64,000 bases of DNA from Sulfitobacter sabulilitoris. GTDB taxonomy: Bacteria; Pseudomonadota; Alphaproteobacteria; Rhodobacterales; Rhodobacteraceae. The position numbers and the translations under genes are program-made. This document shows positions 17,669 through 26,802 of the stretch, piece by piece. Positions within the stretch are counted from its first letter, which is position 1; every line of letters begins with the position of its first letter. The DNA is taken from positions 1 to 64,000 of the forward strand of contig NZ_VANS01000001.1 in the NCBI RefSeq assembly GCF_005887615.1. The letters run 5' to 3'. The notes beneath the pieces are model-generated. The model worked only from the letters and a program-made list of their open reading frames with translations. It was not told the origin of the DNA and did not search any database.

Positions 17669-17875
17669 GGGATGCCTGTCTTTCTGCTCGGGACATTTGC
17701 TTTTTGTCTATTTCCGCCGCGTCAGGGCCCTCTGGCAAGGGCCAGCGCCCCGTCGCCACCGTCAAAGCCGCCGGGACGGGGTGAAATGTGCGTTAAATGC
17801 CACAACAGGCGCGCAGGGGTGGGGGTCACGGGGGTATCACAACGCCGTGCGGTCACGGGACGATGACCGGCATTT

Positions 17876-17891
17876 CTGGTATGCTTACCAG
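17876..17891. repeat. Small inverted repeat in divergent promoter region
   Basis: CTGGTA at 17876-17881 and TACCAG at 17886-17891 form perfect 6-bp arms around TGCT. They lie in the 285-base gap between gtrB and the DUF2189 gene, about 60 bases before the latter. This could be a regulator site. No other feature is evident in the gap. Confidence 0.3.
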
Positions 17892-17953
17892 CGGATGGCC
17901 TGCGGACCGAGTCTTGCGGGTGCCACGGCCTTTCCCGACCGAAAGGACAGCCC

Positions 17954-18784
17954 ATGACCGATTTTCACGTGCTCAGTCCCGGCCGCCACGCGCCGCCGCA
18001 GGTGACCCTGCGCCGGATCACGATGCGCGATGTCTTCGGCGCGCTGGCCGACGGATGGGATGATTTCATGGCGCGGCCCTCGCATTACTTCTTCGTGGCG
18101 GTGCTTTATCCCTTCATGGCCTTTGCGCTGTATTTCTGGGTATCGCGCGGCAATGCGCTGCAACTGATCTACCCGATGATCACCGGCTTCGCGCTGCTGG
18201 GGCCGGTGGCGGCGCTTGGGTTCTATGAAATCAGCCGCCGCCGCGAACAGGGGCTCGACGACCGCTGGCGGCATGCGCTTGGTGTGCTGCGGTCGCCGGC
18301 CTTGCCCGCGATCGCGGTGCTGGGGCTGTGGCTGCTGATCCTGTTTCTGGCGTGGATCTACACGGCCGAGGCGCTGTACAACGCGACGATGGGGCCGGGG
18401 CGCGCGGTCGGGCTGGGCGACATGCTCTGGCAGATCATGACCACGCGCGCGGGCTGGACCCTGATCGTGCTGGGCAATCTGCTGGGCGCGGTGTTTGCGC
18501 TGGTGACGCTCTGCACGACCGCGATCGCCTTTCCGCTGCTGCTGGACCGCGATGTCGGGCTTGTGACGGCGGTGTCTGCCTCGACCCGCGCGGTGCTGGA
18601 CAACCCCGGCCCGATGCTGGGCTGGGGGCTGATCGTGGCGGGGTGTCTGGCGCTGGGGGCGCTGACGCTGATGATCGGGCTGATCATTGTGCTGCCGGTG
18701 CTGGGCCACGCGACGTGGCACCTGTACCGTGCGCTGGTGCCCGCGCCGCCGGGCGGGCCCGGAGGGCAACAGGCGCCAGATTGA
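17954..18784 (+). CDS. DUF2189 integral membrane protein
   Basis: A 276-residue protein with a short hydrophilic N-terminus and about six transmembrane helices, including ALYPFMAFALYFWV and a terminal LTLMIGLIIVLPVLGHATWHLYRALV. The segment PVAALGFYEISRRREQGL is typical of the DUF2189 family, often annotated loosely as cytochrome-c-oxidase-related membrane proteins. The molecular role is unknown. GAAAGGA lies 8 bases before the ATG. It lies 79 bases before mnmH on the same strand, with no clear functional link. Confidence 0.76.
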   Translation: MTDFHVLSPGRHAPPQVTLRRITMRDVFGALADGWDDFMARPSHYFFVAVLYPFMAFALYFWVSRGNALQLIYPMITGFALLGPVAALGFYEISRRREQGLDDRWRHALGVLRSPALPAIAVLGLWLLILFLAWIYTAEALYNATMGPGRAVGLGDMLWQIMTTRAGWTLIVLGNLLGAVFALVTLCTTAIAFPLLLDRDVGLVTAVSASTRAVLDNPGPMLGWGLIVAGCLALGALTLMIGLIIVLPVLGHATWHLYRALVPAPPGGPGGQQAPD

Positions 18785-18863
18785 CCTTGGCGCGGTATTG
18801 CGGCACACCCCCGGTAACAGACGCGCGCCGCCGCGCATCTGCGCCCCTGACCCCCAAGGCCCG

Positions 18864-19919
18864 ATGCCCATTCATCTCACCGACCTCAAGGCCCTCGCCG
18901 ATCTGCCCTTCGATCAGGTGATCGATGTCCGCTCTCCGACCGAATTCGCCCAGGATCACATTCCCGGCGCGATCAACCTGCCCGTGCTGAGCGATGCCGA
19001 GCGAGCGGAGGTCGGCACGATCTATGTGCAAAAGGACCGGTTTCTGGCGCGCAAGGTGGGGGCGGCGCTGGTCGCGCGCAATTCCGCCCGCCACATCGAA
19101 GGTCCGCTGGCGGATCGTGACGGTGGCTGGCGTCCGCTGGTCTATTGCTGGCGCGGTGGGCAGCGGTCGGGATCCTTCGCGTCGATCCTGCAACAGATCG
19201 GCTGGCGCGTCGGGCTGGTCGAGGGCGGCTACAAATCCTATCGTCGGCTGGTGGTCGATGCGCTGTACGACCGGCCGCTGGATCTGCGGATCGTGCTGCT
19301 GGCCGGGGGCACCGGCACGGCCAAGACACGGATCCTGCATCACCTGAAGGCCGCCGGTGCGCAGATGCTGGACCTTGAGGGGCTGGCAAATCACCGCGGG
19401 TCGCTGTTTGGCGGCATGGGCGATCCGCAACCGAGCCAGAAGATGTTTGAATCGCGGCTGGCGACGGCAATCACCACGCTCGACCCCGCGCGCCCCGTGA
19501 TCGTCGAGGCGGAAAGCAACAAGATCGGCGACCTGCTGATCCCGCCTAGCCTTTGGTCGCTGATGAATGCGGCCCCGCAGGTCGAAATTACCGCACCGCT
19601 GGCGGCGCGGGGGCGGTATCTGATCACCGCCTATGCCGATCTGCTGGACGACGCGGATCTGCTGGCGCGCCGCATCGACAAGCTGGCGCCCTATCACGCC
19701 AAGGCCCAGGTCGAGGCATGGCACGCGATGGCCGGCCGCCGCGCGTTCGAGGCGCTGGCGCGCGATCTGGCCGAGCAGCATTACGATCCGCGCTATGCCA
19801 AATCGACGCTGGAGCGCCGCGACGTGGCCGCACGGATCGACATGCAGGAGCTGACGGATGCGGAGATGGTGGCGGTCGCACCGCGGATCATCGCCGCCGC
19901 GGAGCGCGCCGCGGGTTAA
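18864..19919 (+). CDS. mnmH: tRNA 2-selenouridine synthase (SelU/YbbB)
   Basis: A 351-residue enzyme that replaces sulfur by selenium in the wobble 2-thiouridine of Lys, Glu and Gln tRNAs, via a geranylated intermediate, using selenophosphate. An N-terminal rhodanese domain has IDVRSPTEF and the catalytic Cys95 in YCWRGGQRSG. A P-loop-like region follows (LLAGGTGTAKT, about 145-155), with MLDLEGLANHRGSLFG characteristic of the family. ATG 18864 is chosen because it begins right before the rhodanese fold and has AAGG upstream. It faces the selD gene, which supplies its substrate. The two stop codons overlap in antisense within TTAA. Confidence 0.93.
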   Translation: MPIHLTDLKALADLPFDQVIDVRSPTEFAQDHIPGAINLPVLSDAERAEVGTIYVQKDRFLARKVGAALVARNSARHIEGPLADRDGGWRPLVYCWRGGQRSGSFASILQQIGWRVGLVEGGYKSYRRLVVDALYDRPLDLRIVLLAGGTGTAKTRILHHLKAAGAQMLDLEGLANHRGSLFGGMGDPQPSQKMFESRLATAITTLDPARPVIVEAESNKIGDLLIPPSLWSLMNAAPQVEITAPLAARGRYLITAYADLLDDADLLARRIDKLAPYHAKAQVEAWHAMAGRRAFEALARDLAEQHYDPRYAKSTLERRDVAARIDMQELTDAEMVAVAPRIIAAAERAAG

Positions 19920-22093
19920 TCCGCGACGCGCAGCGCCGGCGGCCCGCTGGTAAACCTGCCGATCAGGGCGGCCTCGTGCCCCGCGGCGCGAAGCCTGTCC
20001 ACCAGCGCGCGTGCGTCTTGCGCGGCAACCGCCGCCAGCAACCCACCGGCGGTCTGGGGATCGTGCAGCAACGCGCCGCGCGGGCCGCGCGCGCCGGCGA
20101 CCGGCGCATGCGCCAGGTTGTCGGCATGGATCGTGGATCGGTGGCCCGCCGCCGCCAGGTCCTGCGCACCGGAATAAAGCGGGATCGCATCGAGCGTGAT
20201 CCGCGCGCCCACGCCGCTGGCCCGGCAGATCGCCATCAGGTGGCCCGCCAGGCCGAAACCGGTCACATCCGTCATCGCGTGGGCCCCGCGCAGGATCGCC
20301 GCCGCGTCGCCCTGCGGCGTGGCCATGCGCGCCAGCATCGCGGCCACGTCGCGGCCCCTCGCGCGGCCCGCCATTTCGGCCGCCAGGATCGTTCCGCTGC
20401 CGATGGGCCGGGTCAGCAGGATCGCATCGTCTGCCCGTGCGCCCGCCTGCGTGATCGGATCGCCGGGGCACAGGCCCGTCACGCTGAACCCGATGGTCAG
20501 TTCCGAGCCCATCGAGCTGTGTCCGCCGACCACATCCGCCCCGGCCGCGCCAAACACCGCCCGCGCGGTGTCCAGGATTTCGGCCATGCTGCGCGCCTGC
20601 AGCGGCGGCGACATGCGCGGCAGGATGACGGTGCACAGCGCGGCCTGCGGCTCGGCCCCCATCGCCCAGATGTCGCCCATCGCATGCACCGCCGCGATCC
20701 GCGTCTGCATCGCCGGATCCCCGGTGAAGCCGCGCAGGTGATCGGTCGTCAGAACCTGCCGCGTCTCGCCGAGGCGCAGCACCGCCGCATCGTCGCCGGG
20801 GCGCGACAGAACATCGTCGCGGCGCGGCTCGAACCCGGCCAGCGCGGCGCCCAGAACCCCGGCGCCGACCTTGGATCCGCAGGCGCCGCACAGCGGCTGG
20901 GCGGCGGCGTTGCCGTCGTCATCATCCAGGGCGCGCGGCACCGGGGCAGGGGGCACGGCCATCTGCGGCAGGTCGCCCAGTCTGTCCATGAAGGCGCGGT
21001 CGATCCGGTCCTTCCAGCGCCAGAGCAGCGGGCCGGACAACGGCAGGCCGTATTTCTCGGCCAGCGCCGATCTGCCGCCCAGCGAGATCAGCTTGAGGTA
21101 GCGCTTTTGCGGACGGAAGGCGCGCATCGCGCGGCCTGACAGCGCGGCGCGCAGGTTGTCGTGCAGCACCGGCGCCGCGCGCACCGCGAACACCCCCGCC
21201 TTGGGACGCGGCGCATGCGCGAGGTGGGCGCAATCGCCGACCGCGAACAGCCCGTCGTGACCGGCAACTTGCAACGTCGGTCCCACCCGGATGAACCCGT
21301 CCCGCAGGGGCAGACCGGTGTCGCGCAGCCAGTCGTGCGGCGTTGCCCCGGCGGCCCCGACCACCAGCCGCGCGGGAATATGGTCGCCGGTTTCCAGCGT
21401 GACGCCGCGATCCGTCACCTGCGCCACCCGCGCGTCGAAGCGGCAGGTCACCCCCTGCGCGCCAAGCGCCCGCATCAGCCGGGCACGGGTCGCGGGGCCG
21501 GTCCCCGTCAGCGTCGTCTCGGCCTCGATCAGCGTCACTTGGGCGCGCGCGCCCGCGGTGCGCAGCGCATGCGCCATTGCCATCGACAGCTCGACCCCCG
21601 CGACGCCGCCGCCGATCACCGCCACCTGCGCCGGCAGATCGCCTGTCCGGACCCCGGCCAGCATCTCGCGCCAGGCGGCCGCGAAACGGTCCAGTGGCTT
21701 GGCCGCGATGCCATGTTCGGCAAAGCCGTCGATCTGCGGCATCTGGGCCGTGATGCCGATATCGAGCGACGCGACATCGTAGCCGACCGCACCATGCCCC
21801 GGCACCATCGCCTCGCGCCGATCCGTATCGATCCCCGTCACCGCGCCCAGGATCAGCCGCGCGCCGGCAAAGCGCGCCAGCCGCACCAGGTCTATGTCCA
21901 GCTCGTCGCGGGTGTAATGCCCGGCGACATGCCCGGGCAACATGCCGGTGTAGGGGGCGGTGGGGCCGGGGTTGATGAGTGTCAGGCGCGTGCCCGGCAG
22001 CGGATTCATCCCCCAGCGCCGCAGCACCAGCGCATGCGCGTGGCCGCCACCGATCAGCACCAGATCACGGGTCAAGGGAATATGCGCCTGCAT
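19916..22093 (-). CDS. selD: Pyridine nucleotide-disulfide oxidoreductase fused to selenophosphate synthetase
   Basis: A 725-residue two-domain protein. Residues 1 to about 380 are an NDH-2-like flavoprotein with dinucleotide-binding motifs VLIGGGHAHALVL (12-24) and VAVIGGGVAGVEL (157-169) and FAVGDCAHL near 283-291. Residues from about 395 onward are selenide, water dikinase, with the catalytic CGACGSKVG motif at 402-410 (Cys405 as nucleophile; Cys, not Sec) and GGHSSMGSELTIG downstream. The product is selenophosphate, used here by MnmH. The flavoprotein half may deliver reduced selenium. The fusion is known in several bacterial groups. ATG 22093 starts directly at the flavin fold. Confidence 0.9.
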   Translation of the reverse strand: MQAHIPLTRDLVLIGGGHAHALVLRRWGMNPLPGTRLTLINPGPTAPYTGMLPGHVAGHYTRDELDIDLVRLARFAGARLILGAVTGIDTDRREAMVPGHGAVGYDVASLDIGITAQMPQIDGFAEHGIAAKPLDRFAAAWREMLAGVRTGDLPAQVAVIGGGVAGVELSMAMAHALRTAGARAQVTLIEAETTLTGTGPATRARLMRALGAQGVTCRFDARVAQVTDRGVTLETGDHIPARLVVGAAGATPHDWLRDTGLPLRDGFIRVGPTLQVAGHDGLFAVGDCAHLAHAPRPKAGVFAVRAAPVLHDNLRAALSGRAMRAFRPQKRYLKLISLGGRSALAEKYGLPLSGPLLWRWKDRIDRAFMDRLGDLPQMAVPPAPVPRALDDDDGNAAAQPLCGACGSKVGAGVLGAALAGFEPRRDDVLSRPGDDAAVLRLGETRQVLTTDHLRGFTGDPAMQTRIAAVHAMGDIWAMGAEPQAALCTVILPRMSPPLQARSMAEILDTARAVFGAAGADVVGGHSSMGSELTIGFSVTGLCPGDPITQAGARADDAILLTRPIGSGTILAAEMAGRARGRDVAAMLARMATPQGDAAAILRGAHAMTDVTGFGLAGHLMAICRASGVGARITLDAIPLYSGAQDLAAAGHRSTIHADNLAHAPVAGARGPRGALLHDPQTAGGLLAAVAAQDARALVDRLRAAGHEAALIGRFTSGPPALRVAD

Positions 22094-22200
22094 CGGTGGC
22101 CTGTCTGTCCAAGGGCGGTGGTGTCCGGCGGGCCGGATACCCGCCGTGAGGCGCGATGTAGCGCAAATTCCCGGCGATGGCCAATACCGCCCAGCGCCCG

Positions 22201-22231
22201 ATGTCACGCTTTCGTCAATCCAGCGTGACAT
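22201..22231. promoter_or_regulatory. Perfect inverted repeat (candidate operator) upstream of the RND efflux operon
   Basis: ATGTCACGCT at 22201-22210 and AGCGTGACAT at 22222-22231 are perfect 10-base arms around an 11-base spacer. They lie 80-110 bases before the efflux operon start and about 110 bases before the divergent selD start. The size fits an operator for a dimeric repressor such as TetR or MarR, but no such regulator gene is adjacent. The rest of the 217-base gap also has an imperfect CCGG-centred palindrome around 22268-22282. Confidence 0.55.
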
Positions 22232-22310
22232 TTGCCGGAACGTGCTATCCTTTCACGTCAGGCACGTCCGGATCATGACCGGGACCGCGTAACACTTAAG
22301 GAAGCCGCCA

Positions 22311-23489
22311 ATGTCATTTCTGCGCCAGCTGATCCTGTCCCTGGCGGTCATCGCCGGGGCGCTGTTCGCATGGATCACCTATGTCCCCTCGGCGGTTCCG
22401 ATCCTTGATCGCATCGGCGTGCTGACCCTGCTGGGCGTGGACCCCGCCAGCCTGCAGTCCGCGCCGCAGGCCGGTGCGGCGCAGCGGCGCGGCGGGGGCG
22501 CGTCGCAGGTGCTTGTCTCGCCGGTGCGCGAGGAGGTGATGACCGACCGTGTCACGGCCATCGGGGACGGGCGCGCGCACCGCTCGGTCATCGTGCGTGC
22601 CGATGCGGTGGGCACGATCACCGAACTTTCCGCCACGGCCGGGACCTACACCGAAGCGGGAACCGTGATTGCCCGCCTCGACAACGAGGCGGAGACCATC
22701 GCGCTGGAGCGCGCGCGGATCACCCTTGCCGATGCGCAGGACGAGGCCCAACGCCTGTCGCGGCTGGAAACCACCGGTGCCGTGACCGAAGTGCGCCTGC
22801 GCGAGGCCGAACTGGCGCTGAGGACGGCGGAGCTGGCGGTGCGGCAGGCCGAATACGACCTGTCCAAGCGCCGGATCGATGCGCCGATCTCGGGGTGGCT
22901 GGGCCTGATCGACGTCGAGCCGGGCGACCGTGTCGCGGCCTCGGACGTGGTGGCGCGGATCACCGACCGGTCGCGGATCGTGATCGATTTTCGCGTGCCC
23001 GAACGGATCATTAACCAGCTCCGCACGGGCGGCAGCGTCGAGGTGGTGCCGCTGGGACTGCGCGGCACGGTGCTGCAGGGCGCGATCAGCGCCATCGACA
23101 CGGTGGTCGACCGCGCCAGCCGCACCCTGCGGGTGCAGGCCGAGGTGGAGAACGCCGCCGACCGTCTGCGCGCGGGCATGGCGTTTTCCGTCGCGCTCAG
23201 CTTTGCGGGCGATGCGGTGTTGGCGCTCGAACCGCTGTCGCTGCAATGGTCGAGCGGGGGCGCATTCGTCTGGGCCGTGCGGGAGGGCAAGGCGGCGCGG
23301 GTGCCTGTCACGATCCTCCAGCGTACCGCCGACAGCGTGTTGGTCAAGGCCGATCTCGACCCCGGCGAGCCGGTCGTGACCGAGGGCGTGCAAAGCCTGC
23401 GCCCCGGCGCGGAGGTCAGCATCGCCGACCAGACCGAAGCGGCGCTGCGCCGCCAGGCGGACGCGGCGCGGGGCGAGGTGACGCAATGA
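22311..23489 (+). CDS. RND efflux periplasmic adaptor (membrane fusion protein)
   Basis: A 392-residue HlyD/AcrA-type adaptor. An N-terminal membrane anchor or signal (LRQLILSLAVIAGALFAWI) is followed by lipoyl halves (VIVRADAVGTITEL and RIDAPISGWLGLIDVEPGDRV), a helical hairpin with RLSRLETTGAVTEVRLREAEL, a beta-barrel and a membrane-proximal domain. It connects the inner-membrane RND pump to an outer-membrane channel not encoded here. AAGGAAG lies 8 bases upstream of the ATG, and its stop overlaps the pump start (ATGA). Expression may be controlled by the inverted repeat at 22201-22231. Confidence 0.9.
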   Translation: MSFLRQLILSLAVIAGALFAWITYVPSAVPILDRIGVLTLLGVDPASLQSAPQAGAAQRRGGGASQVLVSPVREEVMTDRVTAIGDGRAHRSVIVRADAVGTITELSATAGTYTEAGTVIARLDNEAETIALERARITLADAQDEAQRLSRLETTGAVTEVRLREAELALRTAELAVRQAEYDLSKRRIDAPISGWLGLIDVEPGDRVAASDVVARITDRSRIVIDFRVPERIINQLRTGGSVEVVPLGLRGTVLQGAISAIDTVVDRASRTLRVQAEVENAADRLRAGMAFSVALSFAGDAVLALEPLSLQWSSGGAFVWAVREGKAARVPVTILQRTADSVLVKADLDPGEPVVTEGVQSLRPGAEVSIADQTEAALRRQADAARGEVTQ

Positions 23490-26400
23490 CCGACGCGCCT
23501 GCACCCGGCGGGGCGGCACGCGATGCGCACCGCTCGGGCACGGCGCTTTTCGTGCGGCGCCCGATCCTGGCCTTCGTGCTCAATGCGCTGATCGTCATGG
23601 CGGGGCTGGCGGGGCTTCTGGGCGTCGAGATTCGCGAATTGCCCAACGTGGACCGGCCCGTGGTCACCATCACCACGCAGTTTCCCGGGGCCTCTCCCGA
23701 GACGGTGGACCAGGAATTGACCGGTCGGATCGAAGGGGCCGTGGGCCGGGTCGCGGGGGTGCGGTCGATCTCGTCCAACTCGCGTTTCGGGCGCAGCCGC
23801 GTGACGCTGGAATTTGAGGACGGCATCGACATCGACGTGGCGGCGACGGATGTGCGCGACGCGGTGGCGCGGATCGCGGGGCAGATCCCCGACACGGCGG
23901 AACCGGCGCAGATCGTCAAGGCGGACGCCAATGCCCAGCCGGTTATGCGCATCGCCGTCACGTCCTCGGGGCGGTCGCCGCAGGATCTGACCCGCATCGT
24001 GCGCGAGCGGGTGGAGGATCGGCTGATTTCGGTGAACGGCGTCGCCGACCTGCAAATCTACGGCGACCGGGAGCCGATCTTCCGCGTCGATATCGACCTG
24101 CTGGAACTGGCCAGCCGCGGGCTGACGCTAGCCGACATGCGCCGCGCGCTGAGCACGGTGGCCTTTGACACGCCGGCGGGCGACCTGACGGGCAGCCGCC
24201 AGACGATCAGCGTGCGCACCACCGCAACCATTGCCACCCCCGCCGCCTTCGAGGCGTTGCAGATCGCGCCCGATGTCGCCGTACGCGACGTGGCGCGCGT
24301 CACCCTTGGCCCGGCACCGGATGAGACGCTGCTGCGCGCCAACGGCCAGACCGGGCTTGGCATGGGCGTGATCCGCCAGGCGACCTCGAACACGCTCGAG
24401 ATTTCCAAGGCGGTGCGCGCGGTCGTGGCCGAACTGGACAGGACCCTGCCCGACGACATCAACATCTTCGTCACCTCCGATGACGCGGTTTTCATCAACG
24501 GCTCCATCATCGAGGTGCTGAAAACGCTGGGCCTGGCCATTTCGATCGTGGTCCTGGTGATCTTCGTGTTCCTGCGCGACGCGCGCGCCACGCTGATCCC
24601 GGCGCTGACCTTGCCCGTGGCGCTGATCGGGACGCTGGCGGCGATCTACCTGGTGGGGTTCTCTGTCAATATCCTGACGTTGCTGGCGCTGGTGCTGGCC
24701 ACTGGCATGGTGGTGGACGACGCCATCGTGGTGCTGGAAAACATCGTGCGCCGCCGCGGCGAGGGAATCGGCCCGCGCGCCGCGGCGATCCTGGGCACCC
24801 GGCAGGTCGTCTTTGCCGTCATGACCACCACCGCGACACTGGCGGCGGTCTTCATTCCGCTGTCGTTCCTGCCGGGCCAGGCGGGCGGGCTCTTTCGCGA
24901 ATTCGGCTTCACGCTGGCCATCGCGGTCATGCTGTCCTCGGTCGTCGCGCTGACGCTGTGCCCGGTGCTGGCCAGCCGCCTGCTGACGGCAGCGCCGCGC
25001 CGCGATGCCCGCGGGCCGCTGATCTGGCTTGGCGCGCGATTGCAGGCGGTCTATGCCGCCAGCCTGCGCGGCGCACTGGCGGTGCCGGTGGTGGTCGTGC
25101 TGGTGGCGGCGCTTTTCGCGGCGACGGCGGTCATGGTCGCGGGCGGCATCCGGCAAGAACTGACCCCGACCGAGGACCGCGCGGTGGCGCTGCTGTCGGT
25201 CACGGCGCCGCAGGGCGTGTCGCTGGACTACACCACGGGCAAGATGCAGGAGATAGAGGACGCCGTGGCCCCGCTGCAGGCGTCGGGCGAAATCACCAAT
25301 GTCTTTTCCATCACCGGCTTTGGCGCCGACAACCGCGGTTTTATGGTGTTCACGCTGGCCAAGTGGGACCAGCGCGCGCGGCCGCAGTCCGCGATCGTGG
25401 GCGAAATCAACGGCAAGCTGCGCCAGATCATCGGCGTGCGCGCCTTTGCGATCCAGCCCAATTCGCTGGGGATACGGGGCGCGGGCCGGGGGCTGAGCTT
25501 TGCCATCACCGGCGACAATTATGACCAGCTGGCGCAGGTGTCGCAGACGCTGGTGGAGCGGATGCAGGACAATCCGGCGATGGGGCAGGTCCGGCTGGAA
25601 TACGAGACAACGCAGCCGCAACTGTTTATCGACATCGACCGCGCCCGCGCCTCCGACCTTGGCATCGACATCACCGGGCTGGGCGATGCGCTGCGCGCGG
25701 TGCTGGACGGCCGGACGATCGGCGCGGTGTTCATCGACGACACCAGCTACGACGTGCAGATGCTGTCGACATCGACGCCGGTCGACGACCCCGGCGATCT
25801 TGAGAACATCTTTGTCCAGACGGGCGACGGGCAGATGGTGCCGATGTCCAGCTTCGTCACGCTTGAGGAACGCGCTGTGGCGCCCGAACTGGACCGCGAA
25901 GGGCAGAACCGTTCGGTCGAGATCTCTGCCGGGCTGACGCCCGAGCTGTCGCTGGGCGACGCGCTGGACCAGGTGCGCGAGCTGTCCCGGGAGGTGTTGG
26001 CCGAGCAGAACCGGATCGTGCCGCTGGCCGAGGCGGCGACGCTGGACCAGACCTCGGCCGGGCTGCTGGTGACCTTCGGCTTTGCGATCCTCGTGGTGTT
26101 CCTCGTGCTTTCGGCACAGTTCGAAAGCTTCGTCTCGGCGGTGGTCGTGATGGCGACGGTGCCCATCGGGCTGGCCTGCGCGATCTTTGCGCTGCTGTTC
26201 ACAGGGCTCAGCTTGAATGTCTATAGCCAGATCGGTCTGGTGATGCTGATCGGGATCATGGCCAAGAACGGCATCCTGATCGTGGAATTCGCCAACCAGT
26301 TGCGCGATCAGGGGCAGGATGTGAAATCCGCCATTCTCGATGCCTCGACGATCCGGCTGCGGCCGGTGATGATGACGATGACATCGACCGTGCTGGGCGG

Positions 26401-26605
26401 TGTGCCGCTGATCCTGTCGGCGGGCGCGGGGGCCGAAGCGCGCGAGGCGCTGGGCTGGGTCATCGTGGGCGGGCTGGGGCTGGCCACGTTGTCCACGCTC
26501 TACCTGACTCCGGTGGCTTATCTGCTGCTTGCGGGCCTGTCCAAGCCGCGCGCCGCGCAGGACGCCCGCATCGTCGAGGAGTTGGAGGCCGCCGAAGCCT
26601 CCTGA
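23486..26605 (+). CDS. RND (HAE1-type) efflux pump, inner-membrane transporter
   Basis: A 1039-residue AcrB/MexF-like proton-driven pump. It has the duplicated RND layout: TM1 (VRRPILAFVLNALIVMAG), a large periplasmic loop (LPNVDRPVVTITTQFPGASPE), TM2-6 with the proton-relay pair in GMVVDDAIVVLENI, a second loop and TM8-12 with GLVMLIGIMAKNGILIVEFAN. The length matches the family. ATG 23486 overlaps the adaptor stop by four bases and places about 18 residues before TM1. Substrates cannot be predicted. The outer-membrane partner must be elsewhere. Confidence 0.94.
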   Translation: MTDAPAPGGAARDAHRSGTALFVRRPILAFVLNALIVMAGLAGLLGVEIRELPNVDRPVVTITTQFPGASPETVDQELTGRIEGAVGRVAGVRSISSNSRFGRSRVTLEFEDGIDIDVAATDVRDAVARIAGQIPDTAEPAQIVKADANAQPVMRIAVTSSGRSPQDLTRIVRERVEDRLISVNGVADLQIYGDREPIFRVDIDLLELASRGLTLADMRRALSTVAFDTPAGDLTGSRQTISVRTTATIATPAAFEALQIAPDVAVRDVARVTLGPAPDETLLRANGQTGLGMGVIRQATSNTLEISKAVRAVVAELDRTLPDDINIFVTSDDAVFINGSIIEVLKTLGLAISIVVLVIFVFLRDARATLIPALTLPVALIGTLAAIYLVGFSVNILTLLALVLATGMVVDDAIVVLENIVRRRGEGIGPRAAAILGTRQVVFAVMTTTATLAAVFIPLSFLPGQAGGLFREFGFTLAIAVMLSSVVALTLCPVLASRLLTAAPRRDARGPLIWLGARLQAVYAASLRGALAVPVVVVLVAALFAATAVMVAGGIRQELTPTEDRAVALLSVTAPQGVSLDYTTGKMQEIEDAVAPLQASGEITNVFSITGFGADNRGFMVFTLAKWDQRARPQSAIVGEINGKLRQIIGVRAFAIQPNSLGIRGAGRGLSFAITGDNYDQLAQVSQTLVERMQDNPAMGQVRLEYETTQPQLFIDIDRARASDLGIDITGLGDALRAVLDGRTIGAVFIDDTSYDVQMLSTSTPVDDPGDLENIFVQTGDGQMVPMSSFVTLEERAVAPELDREGQNRSVEISAGLTPELSLGDALDQVRELSREVLAEQNRIVPLAEAATLDQTSAGLLVTFGFAILVVFLVLSAQFESFVSAVVVMATVPIGLACAIFALLFTGLSLNVYSQIGLVMLIGIMAKNGILIVEFANQLRDQGQDVKSAILDASTIRLRPVMMTMTSTVLGGVPLILSAGAGAEAREALGWVIVGGLGLATLSTLYLTPVAYLLLAGLSKPRAAQDARIVEELEAAEAS

Positions 26606-26802
26606 CGGGTCGCGCCGCCGCGCGCCGCCGGCCCCGTCGCGCGCATCCGATCGCGCGGAACGATGCCTCGCGGGTCGCTGACCGCACTGCGCGACGGTGC
26701 ACAGGCCCGGTGCGCGCCCCGGTTGCCCGGACGCGGAACAACCCTGCCGACATTGCGTTGACCCCGGACCGATCAACCGACGCAACGTGAAAGCAATTCC
26801 CC

